The notes under the pieces were generated by a model. That model was not told the origin of the DNA and made no database searches. It was given only the letters and a program-made list of their open reading frames with translations. The position numbers and the translations under genes were made by a program. From contig NZ_CP045032.1 of the NCBI RefSeq assembly GCF_009026825.1, forward strand, positions 248,001 through 312,000: DNA of 64,000 nt. The letters run 5' to 3'. The DNA comes from Corynebacterium urogenitale (GTDB taxonomy: Bacteria; Actinomycetota; Actinomycetes; Mycobacteriales; Mycobacteriaceae). Within the stretch, counting starts at the first letter, position 1, and every line of letters begins with the position of its first letter. This document shows, one piece after another, positions 46,401-54,519 of this stretch.

Positions 46401-47038
46401 AGCAGCTTCGCCACCTGCATGGTGAAGAAGTCGGTGGCCACATGGCCGCCATGGTAGCTCTCGAAGGTAGCAATCTTGGAGGCCTTCACAAGGATCATTC
46501 CCAGACCCTCGATGAGGACCACGGCCTCCACGAAGTAGGCGGCCTTGGCGTTCGAGCCGTAGAAACGCGCCTTCTTTTCGGAGTGTCCGATCTTCTGGCG
46601 AATGATGATCAGCGTGATGATGCCCACGACGGTCGCGATGCCAAGCAGTTCATCGACGAAGTGGTAGATGCCCCAGTTGCCGACGATTGGCCAGCCGCCC
46701 TCTGGGTTGAAGATCTGAATGTAGGCCTCGAACCAGACCACGGAGCCAAGCAGGAAGCCGACCATCACCATCCAGTGGGCAATGGCAACTCCTGGCTTTT
46801 TCGCCATCTTGGTGTGGCCGATGATCTCCTTGATGAGATTCATCAGGCGACCCGCTGGGTTATCGGTGCGCTTCAGCGCGGGCTGACCCAGGCGGATGGT
46901 GGAGTATATCTTTGCAACGCCACGGATGAAGAACACCCAGGCGGGGAGGGAGAGCAGTGCGCCAATGATGCCCAGCGGGATGGTGATTTCCCACGGAATA
47001 TCGGCTGAGGTCGCCTGCCCTGCTGCAAGCAGGTACAT
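43448..47038 (-). CDS. Membrane-bound Fe-S oxidoreductase (Rv0338c/GlpC-HdrD type) with long Ala/Pro repeat tail
   Basis: 1196 residues; the M. tuberculosis homologue is about 880. Residues 1-250 hold a cytochrome-b/NarI-like membrane domain. Two 4Fe-4S ferredoxin motifs follow (CTECGRCQEQCP and CTNCGACVEQCPVD) and then two cysteine-rich CCG domains (FWVGCAGVYDD, CAHCFNTLRNEYPD, CFLGRHNKVF, CCGAGGARMWMEE). The family transfers electrons between a donor and membrane quinone. After about residue 770 come a Lys/Glu/Ala helix (EEAKRRAEEEKKRKAEEKK) and about 390 residues of Ala/Pro/Gly repeats. AGGAG precedes the ATG. Confidence 0.85.
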   Translation of the reverse strand: MYLLAAGQATSADIPWEITIPLGIIGALLSLPAWVFFIRGVAKIYSTIRLGQPALKRTDNPAGRLMNLIKEIIGHTKMAKKPGVAIAHWMVMVGFLLGSVVWFEAYIQIFNPEGGWPIVGNWGIYHFVDELLGIATVVGIITLIIIRQKIGHSEKKARFYGSNAKAAYFVEAVVLIEGLGMILVKASKIATFESYHGGHVATDFFTMQVAKLLPESPLLVSIFALIKLLSGMVWLFVVGMNVQWGVAWHRFMAFFNIFLKRNADGRNALGAAKPMTSGGRALTMENADPDTDNIGVGKIEDFTWKGLMDFTSCTECGRCQEQCPAWNTAKPLSPKLLITDLRDHTLESAPYLKAARAEASRSSGMLTSGTDVLEADPATDAHADLPLLQLVGSGEMGVIDPDVLWSCTNCGACVEQCPVDIEHIDHIVDMRRYQVLVESDFPTELGGLFKNMETKGNPWGQNNNKRSEWIEKAKADGIDVPVYGQDIENFDDTEYLFWVGCAGVYDDNATKTTRAVADLLYTAGVKFAVLGEGEGCTGDSARRAGNEFLFQMLAEQNIEMLDQAFEGVPPKQRKIVVTCAHCFNTLRNEYPDMGGNYEVVHHTQLLNKLIREGRLQPVSTPEAGRTVTYHDPCFLGRHNKVFEAPRELIGASGANLIEMDRNRNTGFCCGAGGARMWMEEHIGERINLNRTDEALATGSDAIAIGCPFCKTMMTDGVNNRQADIEDKNERTQVLDIAQMFRESILVDGELPAPAAREFLVAPERGWVDEEKLAREEAERKAEEEAKRRAEEEKKRKAEEKKAADAKKAAAAGAAGAGAAAAGAAAAAPAAPGAPAPGGAPAAPAAPGAPASGGAPAAPGAPSAPAAPAAPGAPAAPAAPGAPASGGAPAAPGAPSAPAAPAAPGAPAAPAAPGAPASGGAPAAPGAPSAPAAPAAPGAPAAPAAPGAPASGGAPAAPGAPSAPAAPATPTAPAAPATEKAETPAQEAPKAPAAGEPFKLPSSGAPGAPGAPAAPAAPAAAPAAAQPAEAPAQPAAPAEEAPTAPAAPATEKAEAPAEQAPAQEAPKAPAAGEPFKLPSSGAPGAPGAPAAPAAPAAAPAAAQPAEAPAQPAAPAEEAPTAPAAPAAPVAPAEADAAAEETAPASEAPAEPAAEAAPAAPAENSGESSGGNGLTELIDGVIKLKNPGTPGAPGAPQA
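43674..43862 (-). repeat. 189-bp coding repeat A, copy in the Fe-S protein tail
   Basis: The same 189 bases recur at 43905-44093 with very few changes; both encode an Ala/Pro tract around AGEPFKLPSSGAPGAPGAP. Period 231 bp. Confidence 0.85.
43905..44093 (-). repeat. 189-bp coding repeat A, second copy
   Basis: Near-identical to 43674-43862, in frame. Near-identity at the DNA level points to recent duplication or gene conversion. Confidence 0.85.
44151..44546 (-). repeat. Four tandem 99-bp coding repeats B
   Basis: Units begin with GGGGCAGAAGGTGC at 44151, 44250, 44349 and 44448, an exact 99-bp (33-residue) period encoding PGAPASGGAPAAPGAPSAP-type sequence. The last unit diverges toward its end. 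Confidence 0.85.
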
Positions 47039-47157
47039 GGAAGAGCTCCTAGCTAGTGCAGGTATGTATGAACTAATTACTTAGTTTGCGACACTATCAA
47101 CATTGCTGGCGACTTTTGAACTTTTCTCTTTGCAGGTCACACCCGATTTTTCAGCGA

Positions 47158-47185
47158 AATTAAGCAACAGTAATGTTGCTTAATT
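47158..47185. terminator. Perfect AT-rich hairpin overlapping the hydrolase stop codon
   Basis: AATTAAGCAACA and TGTTGCTTAATT form a perfect 12-bp stem around GTAA. It contains the stop of the hydrolase gene and lies 120 bp upstream of the Fe-S gene start. It could be the hydrolase terminator or an operator of the Fe-S gene. Confidence 0.55.
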
Positions 47186-48205
47186 CATGGGATCGGCTGT
47201 GCTGGAAGCCACTGAAATCATCGTTTTTCGAGCTGTTCGCCCGTCGCGGGACTTTCCTAGGTGATACATGTGCACTGCTCCCGGTTGGACCTGCAGCTGC
47301 GCATCGACGCCGTTACTGGTCAAAATTTCTGCCAGCTTTTGCGTATCCGGCAGCGATAGATCCCTATCTCCGCAGAACAACTTCACTTGTGTGCTGCGCA
47401 AAATTTCTCCCCACTGCTCCTGCGGCAGGTTAATCGGGGAGACGATAGGGTGCTGCGTCACGGAGTGAGGTTCGGCCACGTCCATATTTACCAAGCCTCG
47501 CGCCCATAGCGCGCCCTGTGGGCGGAGTTGTTCCGGATTCAGGATGGGATCTTTTTCTTCGTACGACGTCACTAGCTCGTTGCTCAAGTCCATGTCGAGC
47601 CATGGTGCATTGAGAATGAGATTTTTCGGCGCTGGTAGGCGATGCGGGCTGGTGGCGTCGGAAATAAAGAGACCGAGGGCGAGGCTGCCGCCGGCTGAAT
47701 CGGCGATGACGGTGATGTTCTCTGCGCCGTGGTCGCTGACGAGTTGGCTGTAGACCTCACGCAGGAGTGGGAGAGCCTGGGAGCAGTTGTAATCCGGCAC
47801 GAGCCCATAGAGGGGGACTTCCACGCGCAAGCCGGCCTCCGCTAGTTGACCGATGAAATCCCAGTTGCGGGGCTGGATGGGCTTGGTGAATCCGCCGGGT
47901 AGCACATAGAGGACAGCTTTGGTGGCGGCATCCGCGGCCGGTAGTTCCCCTAAGGCGTCGGCGTGGGGATCGTAATGAGTGACGTCTGTGGCGTTAGTTT
48001 CCGCGAATTTCATTGGGGCGATGGAGTAGACCTCGAAACCCTGCACCTCGCGTTCTGTGACGGCGAAGTGTTGGCGTAGGGCGTGGGGCGGCTCCGCGGG
48101 GGCTGCTGGGGCATCCTTAGGTGGCGTGGCGCCACTGGTGGCCGTGTTGTGGTGAGAGCTGGTGCGCTGGCCGAAGAGTGAGGCGACTCGATCGAGGAAA
48201 CTCAT
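47180..48205 (-). CDS. Alpha/beta hydrolase, hormone-sensitive-lipase (fold-3) type
   Basis: 341 residues. After a 90-residue polar start, the fold shows an oxyanion-type VLPGGFTKPIQP (HGG-like), nucleophile elbow VIADSAGGSLALG with Ser170 (first Gly of GxSxG is Ala), acid region LFCGDRDLSLPDT and a C-terminal VHMYHLGK His. Family members hydrolyse short acyl esters. No signal peptide, so probably cytoplasmic. Substrate unknown. Confidence 0.82.
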   Translation of the reverse strand: MSFLDRVASLFGQRTSSHHNTATSGATPPKDAPAAPAEPPHALRQHFAVTEREVQGFEVYSIAPMKFAETNATDVTHYDPHADALGELPAADAATKAVLYVLPGGFTKPIQPRNWDFIGQLAEAGLRVEVPLYGLVPDYNCSQALPLLREVYSQLVSDHGAENITVIADSAGGSLALGLFISDATSPHRLPAPKNLILNAPWLDMDLSNELVTSYEEKDPILNPEQLRPQGALWARGLVNMDVAEPHSVTQHPIVSPINLPQEQWGEILRSTQVKLFCGDRDLSLPDTQKLAEILTSNGVDAQLQVQPGAVHMYHLGKSRDGRTARKTMISVASSTADPMN

Positions 48206-48364
48206 GGGGTACAGACTAGTTGAGTGTGCGTAGCTTCAGCGTGGGGAGGCGTGTGCGGTTGGGTGTGAGAGCTGTGTCATTGCTGGTGCGGAAAAATTTT
48301 TGAAAAAAGTTGAGTCAGTTGGGAACAACTTTGAGCAGCGAGGAGTTGTAGAGGATGACAAAGG

Positions 48365-48385
48365 GTTGAGTGATAGCGACTCAAG
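48365..48385. promoter_or_regulatory. HAIR element (HspR operator) before dnaK
   Basis: TTGAGT-N7-ACTCAAG matches the HspR-associated inverted repeat CTTGAGT-N7-ACTCAAG except for the first base. A more widely spaced TTGAGT...ACTCA pair lies at about 48433-48457, and another GTTGAGT half site is near 48309. Confidence 0.85.
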
Positions 48386-48390
48386 ATGAC

Positions 48391-48418
48391 TTGACGCGCA
48401 GAGAAAATTGCGGATACT
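48391..48418 (+). promoter_or_regulatory. Probable dnaK promoter (-35 TTGACG, -10 GATACT)
   Basis: TTGACG at 48391-48396 and GATACT at 48413-48418 with 16-bp spacing, immediately downstream of the HAIR element, so HspR bound there would block it. Confidence 0.55.
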
Positions 48419-48484
48419 GGTGATCATGAGTTGAGTCGATATCACTAAAGACTCACAACAAATCCACAAACAGGAGGAATCAAT

Positions 48485-50317
48485 ATGGGACGCGCAGTAG
48501 GCATCGACCTGGGTACCACCAACTCCGTGGTGTCCGTACTCGAAGGCGGCGAAGCAACCGTCATCGCTAACTCTGAGGGTTCCCGCACCACCCCATCCGT
48601 CGTCGCTTTCGCAAAGAACGGCGAAGTTCTGGTTGGTCAGTCTGCGAAGAACCAGGCAGTGACCAACGTGGACCGCACCATCCGCTCCGTGAAGCGCCAC
48701 ATGGGCACCGACTGGACCACCAAGATCGACGACAAGGACTACACCCCTCAGGAGATCTCCGCACGTACGCTGATGAAGCTCAAGCGTGACGCAGAGTCCT
48801 ACCTGGGTGAGGACGTCACCGACGCCGTGATCACTGTTCCTGCATACTTCAACGACGCCGAGCGCCAAGCCACCAAGGAGGCTGGACAGATCGCAGGTCT
48901 CAACGTGCTGCGTATCGTCAACGAGCCAACCGCGGCAGCCCTGGCATACGGCCTGGAGAAGGGCGACAAGGAGCAGACCATCCTGGTGTTCGACCTCGGT
49001 GGCGGTACCTTCGACGTCTCCCTGCTGGAGATCGGCGACGGCGTGGTTGAGGTGCGTGCGACCGCTGGTGATAACAAGCTCGGTGGCGACGACTGGGATC
49101 AGCGCATCGTCAACTGGCTGGTCGAGAAGTTCAAGTCTGCACAGGGCATTGACCTGACCAAGGACAAGATGGCCATGCAGCGTCTGCGTGAGGCTGCGGA
49201 GAAGGCAAAGATTGAGCTGTCCTCCTCCCAGCAGGCATCCATCAACCTGCCTTACATCACCGTGGACTCCGACAAGAACCCACTGTTCCTGGACGAGACC
49301 CTGACCCGCACCGAGTTCCAGCGCATCACCGAGGATCTGCTGGACCGCTGCAAGGTTCCATTCCAGAACGTGCTCAAGGACGCAGAGGTCTCCGTGTCCG
49401 AGATCGACCACGTGGTTCTGGTTGGTGGTTCCACCCGCATGACCGCCGTCTCCGAAATGGTCAAGGAGCTCACCGGCGGCAAGGAGCCAAACAAGGGTGT
49501 TAACCCTGATGAGGTTGTGGCTGTTGGTGCTGCACTGCAGGCCGGCGTGCTGCGCGGCGAGGTCAAGGACGTGCTGCTGCTGGACGTCACCCCGCTGTCC
49601 CTCGGTATCGAGACCAAGGGTGGCGTGATGACCAAGCTCATCGAGCGCAACACCACCATCCCAACCAAGCGTTCCGAGACCTTCACTACCGCGGAAGACA
49701 ACCAGCCTTCCGTGCAGATCCAGGTCTTCCAGGGCGAGCGTGAAATGGCTGCGCACAACAAGCTCCTCGGCTCCTTCGAGCTGGGTGGCATCGCGCCAGC
49801 TCCACGCGGCATCCCACAGATCGAGGTTACCTTCGACATCGACGCCAACGGCATCGTCTCCGTTTCCGCTAAGGACAAGGGCACCGGCAAGGAGAACACC
49901 ATCCGCATTCAGGATGGCTCCGGTCTGTCCCAGGAAGAGATCGACCGCATGGTCAAGGATGCTGAGCAGCACGCGGAAGAGGACAAGAAGCGCCGCGAGG
50001 AGCAGGAGGTTCGTAACTCCGCAGAGACCATGGCATACCAGACCCGCAAGTTTGTTGATGAGAACAAGGAGAAGATCTCCGAGGAGCAGCAGACCAAGGT
50101 CGAGGATGCAGCCAAGGCTGTCGATGAAGCTCTGAAGGGCGACGATATTGAGGCCATCAAGGATGCCGTGGAGAAGCTCTCCGCAGAGTCTCAGGAAGTT
50201 GGCAAGTCCCTGTACGAGGCTGAGGCTGCTGCCGCTGGCGCCGAGGGTGCTGCTGCCAACGAGGATCCAAACGTAGTCGACGCTGAGGTTGTCGACGAGG
50301 AGGATGACAAGAAGTAA
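48485..50317 (+). CDS. dnaK: Chaperone DnaK (Hsp70)
   Basis: 610 residues. The ATPase start [40 protein letters not shown] and [13 protein letters not shown] are visible, followed by the substrate-binding domain after [14 protein letters not shown]. The end has an Ala/Gly/Glu-rich tail EEDDKK. AGGAGG is at ideal distance. Heavy codon bias fits high expression. Regulated by HspR through the upstream HAIR. grpE follows with an overlapping TAATG. Confidence 0.98.
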   Translation: MGRAVGIDLGTTNSVVSVLEGGEATVIANSEGSRTTPSVVAFAKNGEVLVGQSAKNQAVTNVDRTIRSVKRHMGTDWTTKIDDKDYTPQEISARTLMKLKRDAESYLGEDVTDAVITVPAYFNDAERQATKEAGQIAGLNVLRIVNEPTAAALAYGLEKGDKEQTILVFDLGGGTFDVSLLEIGDGVVEVRATAGDNKLGGDDWDQRIVNWLVEKFKSAQGIDLTKDKMAMQRLREAAEKAKIELSSSQQASINLPYITVDSDKNPLFLDETLTRTEFQRITEDLLDRCKVPFQNVLKDAEVSVSEIDHVVLVGGSTRMTAVSEMVKELTGGKEPNKGVNPDEVVAVGAALQAGVLRGEVKDVLLLDVTPLSLGIETKGGVMTKLIERNTTIPTKRSETFTTAEDNQPSVQIQVFQGEREMAAHNKLLGSFELGGIAPAPRGIPQIEVTFDIDANGIVSVSAKDKGTGKENTIRIQDGSGLSQEEIDRMVKDAEQHAEEDKKRREEQEVRNSAETMAYQTRKFVDENKEKISEEQQTKVEDAAKAVDEALKGDDIEAIKDAVEKLSAESQEVGKSLYEAEAAAAGAEGAAANEDPNVVDAEVVDEEDDKK

Positions 50318-50982
50318 TGGCTGATACGGAATGGACCGACAACCCCGGTGATCCTTCCCGTACGGATGAGGAGACCCTAGACGCTCGGGAAGCCAACGAC
50401 GTGAACCCGGAGGATCAGGTTAACCCAGAAGAGCTCTCGGACGAGGCGCTGGAGCAGGAGCTGGGCGATATCCTCGCCGGAGACGCGGAGGAGGGCGCTG
50501 AGGCTGCCGCCCAGGCCGTCGCCGATGAGCAAGAGACCGCCGCGGAGGAGGAACTCGATGAGCTCGGCCAAATCCAGAAGGAGCTGGATGAGCGCACCGA
50601 TGACCTCAAGCGCGTCACTGCAGAGTACGCCAACTACCGCCGCCGCGTAGAGCGTGATCGCATTGCCGTGATCGAGGGTGCCAAGGCCGATGTGGCTGAT
50701 AAGCTGCTGCCGATCCTCGACGATATGGATCTCGCTGCCCAGCACGGCGACCTCAACGGCCCGCTCAAGGCCGCCAACGACAAGCTGCTCGCTGCATTGG
50801 CTGCCATCAAGGTGGAGTCCTTCGGCGCCGAAGGCGATGCCTTCGACCCAGACGTGCACGAAGCTGTCCAGGACACCTCCACCGGTGATGACAAGGTGCT
50901 GGGATCCGTGCTCCGCAAGGGTTACCGCCTGGGCGACCGGGTGCTGCGCACCGCGATGGTGATCATTGCCGACCCGGCCTAA
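50317..50982 (+). CDS. grpE: Nucleotide exchange factor GrpE
   Basis: 221 residues with a long acidic N-terminal extension (about 80 residues), a coiled coil ([34 protein letters not shown]) and the beta-wing end with [14 protein letters not shown] and [21 protein letters not shown]. It exchanges ADP on DnaK. Starts at the ATG overlapping the dnaK stop and is followed by a terminator, so dnaJ is not in the same transcript here. Confidence 0.97.
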   Translation: MADTEWTDNPGDPSRTDEETLDAREANDVNPEDQVNPEELSDEALEQELGDILAGDAEEGAEAAAQAVADEQETAAEEELDELGQIQKELDERTDDLKRVTAEYANYRRRVERDRIAVIEGAKADVADKLLPILDDMDLAAQHGDLNGPLKAANDKLLAALAAIKVESFGAEGDAFDPDVHEAVQDTSTGDDKVLGSVLRKGYRLGDRVLRTAMVIIADPA

Positions 50983-50995
50983 GGGCGCACACAAA

Positions 50996-51029
50996 GGCCA
51001 CTACCGGCGATCTTTCGCCAGTAGTGGCC
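50996..51029 (+). terminator. Terminator of dnaK-grpE
   Basis: GGCCACTAC and GGCGA pair with TCGCC and GTAGTGGCC around TCTT with a single mismatch, 14 bp past the grpE stop. Confidence 0.8.
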
Positions 51030-51043
51030 ACTAGCCAAAGATT

Positions 51044-51101
51044 TGAACCCCGTGTGAGTGCGGGTGCTCGAATGGGCACTCGCGAAACCGCGCGGGGTTC
51101 A
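51044..51101. other. Second, larger hairpin after grpE
   Basis: TGAACCCCG pairs with CGGGGTTCA, with an inner GTGAGTGC/GCACTCGC stem (one wobble). This gives a 58-base nested hairpin with an asymmetric internal loop. No T-run. May be a processed 3' structure or a repeat element; function unknown. Confidence 0.5.
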
Positions 51102-51183
51102 TCTTGTGCGGGTTCGCGATGGCATTTCTGGACATGGGTGACGATAATGCCCCGGAAATTCAAGTGGTGAGTGACAAAAGGAA

Positions 51184-51214
51184 GGCATTTTCGGACGGGG
51201 TGTCCGAAAATGCC
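51184..51214 (-). terminator. Terminator of the gene between grpE and dnaJ
   Basis: Perfect 13-bp stem GGCATTTTCGGAC/GTCCGAAAATGCC with a 5-base loop; the minus-strand side ends TTCCTTTT. Confidence 0.85.
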
Positions 51215-51225
51215 AACGGGGCCTG

Positions 51226-52290
51226 CTACTCAGGGTCGTCGCCGAAGCCCTTGAGCCAGTCCTCCGGCGCATCGGGGCCTTCATTCAACTGGGAAATAAG
51301 GTAAGCCGTGGGCTTAATCTGGATCTCAGTCTGTTTTTCCCCTGGGTTTGGCAGCTTAAGGTCGGAGATCGTCTCGATCTGGCCGTCATGCCACAGGTGT
51401 AGGCGAGGGCTGAGTTTATCCGGAGACTTGAAGTACTCGTCGGCGGAGGCAGTGGCCAGCAGGCCGATCGTGTGGAACAGCTCCTTGCCCGTGGTGACCT
51501 CGCGAACCAGCATCTGACCACTGGATGGCATGGTGAACAATAGACCCCGGTTGATGTCCACACTAGGGATGTACTTCTGCACGAGTTCCTCAAGGAAAAT
51601 CGGAGCGCTGCCGATATACGGCGAGCTGCCCTCGAAGACCCACACCAACTCCTTCGGGCCTGGATTCATCTCCGTCACCCGCAGGTCAGAATCCACCAAA
51701 TCCTGCCACAAATTGCGGTAGCCCATGCGGTAGAGATCCTCCACCGGGCCACGATCATCCAAATGCTCCTCGCTCAGAGGGAAACTCGTGTGGCCGCCAC
51801 CCGAACTCTGCTTACGAGAGCGCGTCACCGATTGTGCAGATGGCAGGTCTAGGACCAGTCGGATCACCGCGTCATCGCTAAACGGACGCACGACTGAATC
51901 GGGTCCGAAACTGTCCTCAGTGTCGGTGACCTGCGCCTGTTCCGTCGTCTGCAGGCGTACGCGCATATTGCGGTAGAACTCCACATCATCGAGATTGCGC
52001 GGGTCGAAGATCGTGCGGCGCTCCAAGTTCAGGTCGCTATGAGCCTGCGGGTGCGGCGCGGACTCGCCGCGGGAAGCAGATTGTGCGGTGGGCTCGTCGG
52101 AGGCATCTTTTTTATTCCCCGAGGAGACCGCCGCGTCCACATCCACCGAGTTGTTCTCCCCACGGGCGGTACCTGCGGCTCCGTCAAGGGAGGCCTCGGG
52201 GTGGTCGCCGGTGGCGTCGTCGGACAAAGGAGAAGGACCCACGTCGCGGCTGAACAAACGCTGGAACCAGTTTTTCTTGTGGGCACTCAT
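51226..52290 (-). CDS. Protein of unknown function inserted between grpE and dnaJ
   Basis: 354 residues. The first 95 are polar and low-complexity (Ser, Asp, Ala). The rest is a folded, apparently soluble domain without membrane segments, with conserved-looking blocks NLDDVEFYRNMRVRL, LYRMGYRNLWQDLVDSDLRV and TMPSSGQMLVREVTTG. No motif recognised. The ATG has TAGGGT seven bases upstream and no ribosome site, so it is probably leaderless. It reads against the chaperone genes and has its own terminator. Confidence 0.75.
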   Translation of the reverse strand: MSAHKKNWFQRLFSRDVGPSPLSDDATGDHPEASLDGAAGTARGENNSVDVDAAVSSGNKKDASDEPTAQSASRGESAPHPQAHSDLNLERRTIFDPRNLDDVEFYRNMRVRLQTTEQAQVTDTEDSFGPDSVVRPFSDDAVIRLVLDLPSAQSVTRSRKQSSGGGHTSFPLSEEHLDDRGPVEDLYRMGYRNLWQDLVDSDLRVTEMNPGPKELVWVFEGSSPYIGSAPIFLEELVQKYIPSVDINRGLLFTMPSSGQMLVREVTTGKELFHTIGLLATASADEYFKSPDKLSPRLHLWHDGQIETISDLKLPNPGEKQTEIQIKPTAYLISQLNEGPDAPEDWLKGFGDDPE

Positions 52291-52429
52291 GGAAACAACC
52301 CTAGCGACATGCCCAGAGCCCGTGGGGCACAGCCGCCTGAAGATTCCCTGGGATTTCTCCCGACCGCCGGGAATGAGCCTCCCCCTAGCAACGTTAAGGA
52401 AAGTAGAAACGGAAAGTTAAGCGCGGTAG

Positions 52430-52446
52430 GCTCAACAATATTGAGC
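52430..52446. promoter_or_regulatory. Inverted repeat at the dnaJ promoter
   Basis: GCTCAA-caata-TTGAGC is a perfect inverted repeat overlapping a TAGGCT -10 (52427-52432). The half sites are those of HAIR but turned outward, so it may be an HspR-related site or another operator. Confidence 0.45.
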
Positions 52447-52488
52447 GTCACCGTGTAAGACCTACACAAAAACAAAAGGAGATACCCC

Positions 52489-53691
52489 GTGGCACAACAG
52501 GAGTGGGCCGAAAAGGACTACTACCGCGACCTGGGCGTGTCCGAATCCGCCACCGCGGACGAGATTAAGAAGGCATACCGCAAAATCGCCCGCGAAGATC
52601 ACCCGGACAAGAAGCCAGGCGACGCAGCAGCAGAAGAGCGCTTCAAGAAAGCCTCCGAAGCGTACTCCGTGATCGGCGACAAAGAAAAGCGCAAGGAATA
52701 CGACGAGTTCAAGCGGATGATCGCCTCCGGAGGATTCGGCATGCCCGGTGGATTCGGTGGCGGATTCGGTGGGCGCGGTGGCGCCAGCTACAGCAACGCC
52801 GACTTCGACATGTCCGATATCTTCGGCGGCGGTTTCAGCGGTGGGGGAGGCCTCGGCGACGTCCTCGGCGGCATGTTCGGCGGTGCAGGCGGGCCAGGGG
52901 GAGCCGGTCCGCGGCCAGGGCGGACTAAACAGCGACGCACGCGCGGAGCGGATGTGGAAACCGAGATTACACTCGAGTTCCGCGAGGCGACAAAGGGCGT
53001 AACAGTTCCGATCCGGCTCACCAGTCCCGCGCCATGCACGAGCTGTCACGGGTCGGGCGCCAAGCCCGGCACCAGCCCGCAGAACTGCGGTACATGCCAC
53101 GGATCCGGCATGGTCAACGAGAACCGCGGGGCCTTCGGATTCTCCCGGCCGTGTGCGGACTGCTCCGGCAAGGGCAACATCATCAATGAACCGTGCAAGG
53201 ACTGCAATGGGGAAGGTAGGACCACTCGCGCCCGCACCATCACCGTGAGGGTGCCCGCCGGCGTGGTCGATGGGCAAAAGGTGCGCCTTGCTGGTCAGGG
53301 TGCCGCGGGCGAGCGAGGGAAGCCGGCGGGTGACCTGTTCGTCACCGTGCACGTCAAGGAGGACAAGGTGTTCTCCCGCAGCGGCGATGACCTCAAGCTC
53401 ACCGTCCCTGTGAGCTTCGCGGAGCTCGTCCTCGGTGGCGCGGTGACTGTGCCGACACTGGATTCTCGGGTGCGCGTGCGTATCCCTCAGGGGACAGCTG
53501 ATGGCACCACGCTGCGTGTTCGCGGTCGAGGCGTGAACAAGCGCAACGGTGCGAGCGGCGACCTGCTGGTGACCGTGAAGGTGGAGGTTCCGAAGGATCT
53601 CGATGAAGGGGCAATGAGCTCCCTGCGCAAGTACTCCGAAGAGGAGAAACGCAGCGGTTTCGATCCTCGCGCCAACTGGGAAGGCAAGTAA
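52489..53691 (+). CDS. dnaJ: Chaperone DnaJ
   Basis: 400 residues from a GTG with AAAGGAG eight bases upstream. J domain with HPD at 38-40 ([10 protein letters not shown]), a Gly/Phe-rich region (about 80-145), four zinc motifs CxxCxGxG ([32 protein letters not shown]) and the C-terminal substrate domains. It is the DnaJ1 type that lies with hspR in actinobacteria. Confidence 0.97.
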   Translation: MAQQEWAEKDYYRDLGVSESATADEIKKAYRKIAREDHPDKKPGDAAAEERFKKASEAYSVIGDKEKRKEYDEFKRMIASGGFGMPGGFGGGFGGRGGASYSNADFDMSDIFGGGFSGGGGLGDVLGGMFGGAGGPGGAGPRPGRTKQRRTRGADVETEITLEFREATKGVTVPIRLTSPAPCTSCHGSGAKPGTSPQNCGTCHGSGMVNENRGAFGFSRPCADCSGKGNIINEPCKDCNGEGRTTRARTITVRVPAGVVDGQKVRLAGQGAAGERGKPAGDLFVTVHVKEDKVFSRSGDDLKLTVPVSFAELVLGGAVTVPTLDSRVRVRIPQGTADGTTLRVRGRGVNKRNGASGDLLVTVKVEVPKDLDEGAMSSLRKYSEEEKRSGFDPRANWEGK

Positions 53692-53704
53692 GAGGTGATC
53701 AGCG

Positions 53705-54142
53705 ATGACTGAGAACTCGCAGAACAGCAGGGATCAGCACGATAAGCACGAGGTGTTCGTGATTTCTGTTGCGGCGGAGATTACCGGCATGCATGCCCAG
53801 ACTCTGCGCACTTACGACCGCATGGGGCTGGTCACTCCGCAGCGCACTCGGGGTGGTGGCCGCCGTTACTCGCGTGAGGACATCGAGGCCTTGCAGGAGA
53901 TTCAGCGGCTTTCTCATGAAGAGGGCGTGAATCTTGCGGGCATCAAGACCATCATCGAACAACAGCAGCGTATCGCTGAGTTGGAGCAGGAGAACGCGGC
54001 TCTGCGGCACCGTTTGGCTGATTTGCGGGAGCAGGTGCGCCGTTCGCAGCAGTCGGGGCACCGGAGTCGCGGCGAGATTGTTCATGTGCCGCGTTCGACT
54101 GCTGTGGTGATGTGGGAACCTCGACGCAAGCGCGACCGCTGA
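53705..54142 (+). CDS. hspR: Heat-shock repressor HspR (MerR family)
   Basis: 145 residues. MerR helix-turn-helix FVISVAAEITGMHAQTLRTYDRMGLVTPQRTRGGGRRYSREDI, then a coiled coil (EQQQRIAELEQENAALRHRLADLREQV) and a basic tail. It binds HAIR elements with DnaK as co-repressor. AGAGGTG precedes the ATG, 13 bp after dnaJ, so dnaJ-hspR form an operon. Confidence 0.96.
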   Translation: MTENSQNSRDQHDKHEVFVISVAAEITGMHAQTLRTYDRMGLVTPQRTRGGGRRYSREDIEALQEIQRLSHEEGVNLAGIKTIIEQQQRIAELEQENAALRHRLADLREQVRRSQQSGHRSRGEIVHVPRSTAVVMWEPRRKRDR

Positions 54143-54519
54143 GAAAGGTGTGAGTGCCTAGGAGTGCCGGGGGATCGCAGCTGCCAGGTTTGCTGGGGTG
54201 ACGGGTGGCTGCTGGATTTGCTGGGGGCGGCTGCCGGTTTTGTGGGCTGCCAGAAAGAGAGTGTGGCGAAATTTCTGCACCATCCGAAATATCGCCACAG
54301 TTTCGCCGGCGAAATGGCAATTTAGCCAACTCGATGGTGGTGAAATTTCCTCGGCCGAGAAATTTCGCCACTTCCACCTGTTGGCCCGGCCGAAAACTCC
54401 TATAGGCCAGCCACCTCCGCCGGTTAGCTCGGTCGAACAGTCCCTGCAGACCAGTGAACTCGCCCCGTAAGCCCGACCGTCAAGCCGTCTACCGACTACC
54501 CGGCCCGGCCGAGATACCC
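54143..54519. other. Intergenic region with nested inverted repeats, no gene supported
   Basis: 377 bp between hspR and the permease stop. GTGGCGAAATTTCT (54263-54276) and AGAAATTTCGCCAC (54358-54371) are perfect inverted arms 81 bp apart. Between them lie TTTCGCCGGCGAAA (54301-54314 area), another GAAATTTC and TCGGCCGA. Further on, imperfect repeats built on GGCCCGGCCGA occur near 54383 and 54501. Confidence 0.7.

Noticed and set aside
44996..47008. 670-codon frame antisense to the Fe-S oxidoreductase gene
   Set aside because: The leftward gene has ferredoxin and CCG motifs and a ribosome site; the antisense frame is a compositional shadow.
48236..49972. 578-codon frame antisense to dnaK
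   Set aside because: dnaK has clear homology and codon bias; the reverse frame is a by-product of biased codons with no recognisable protein.
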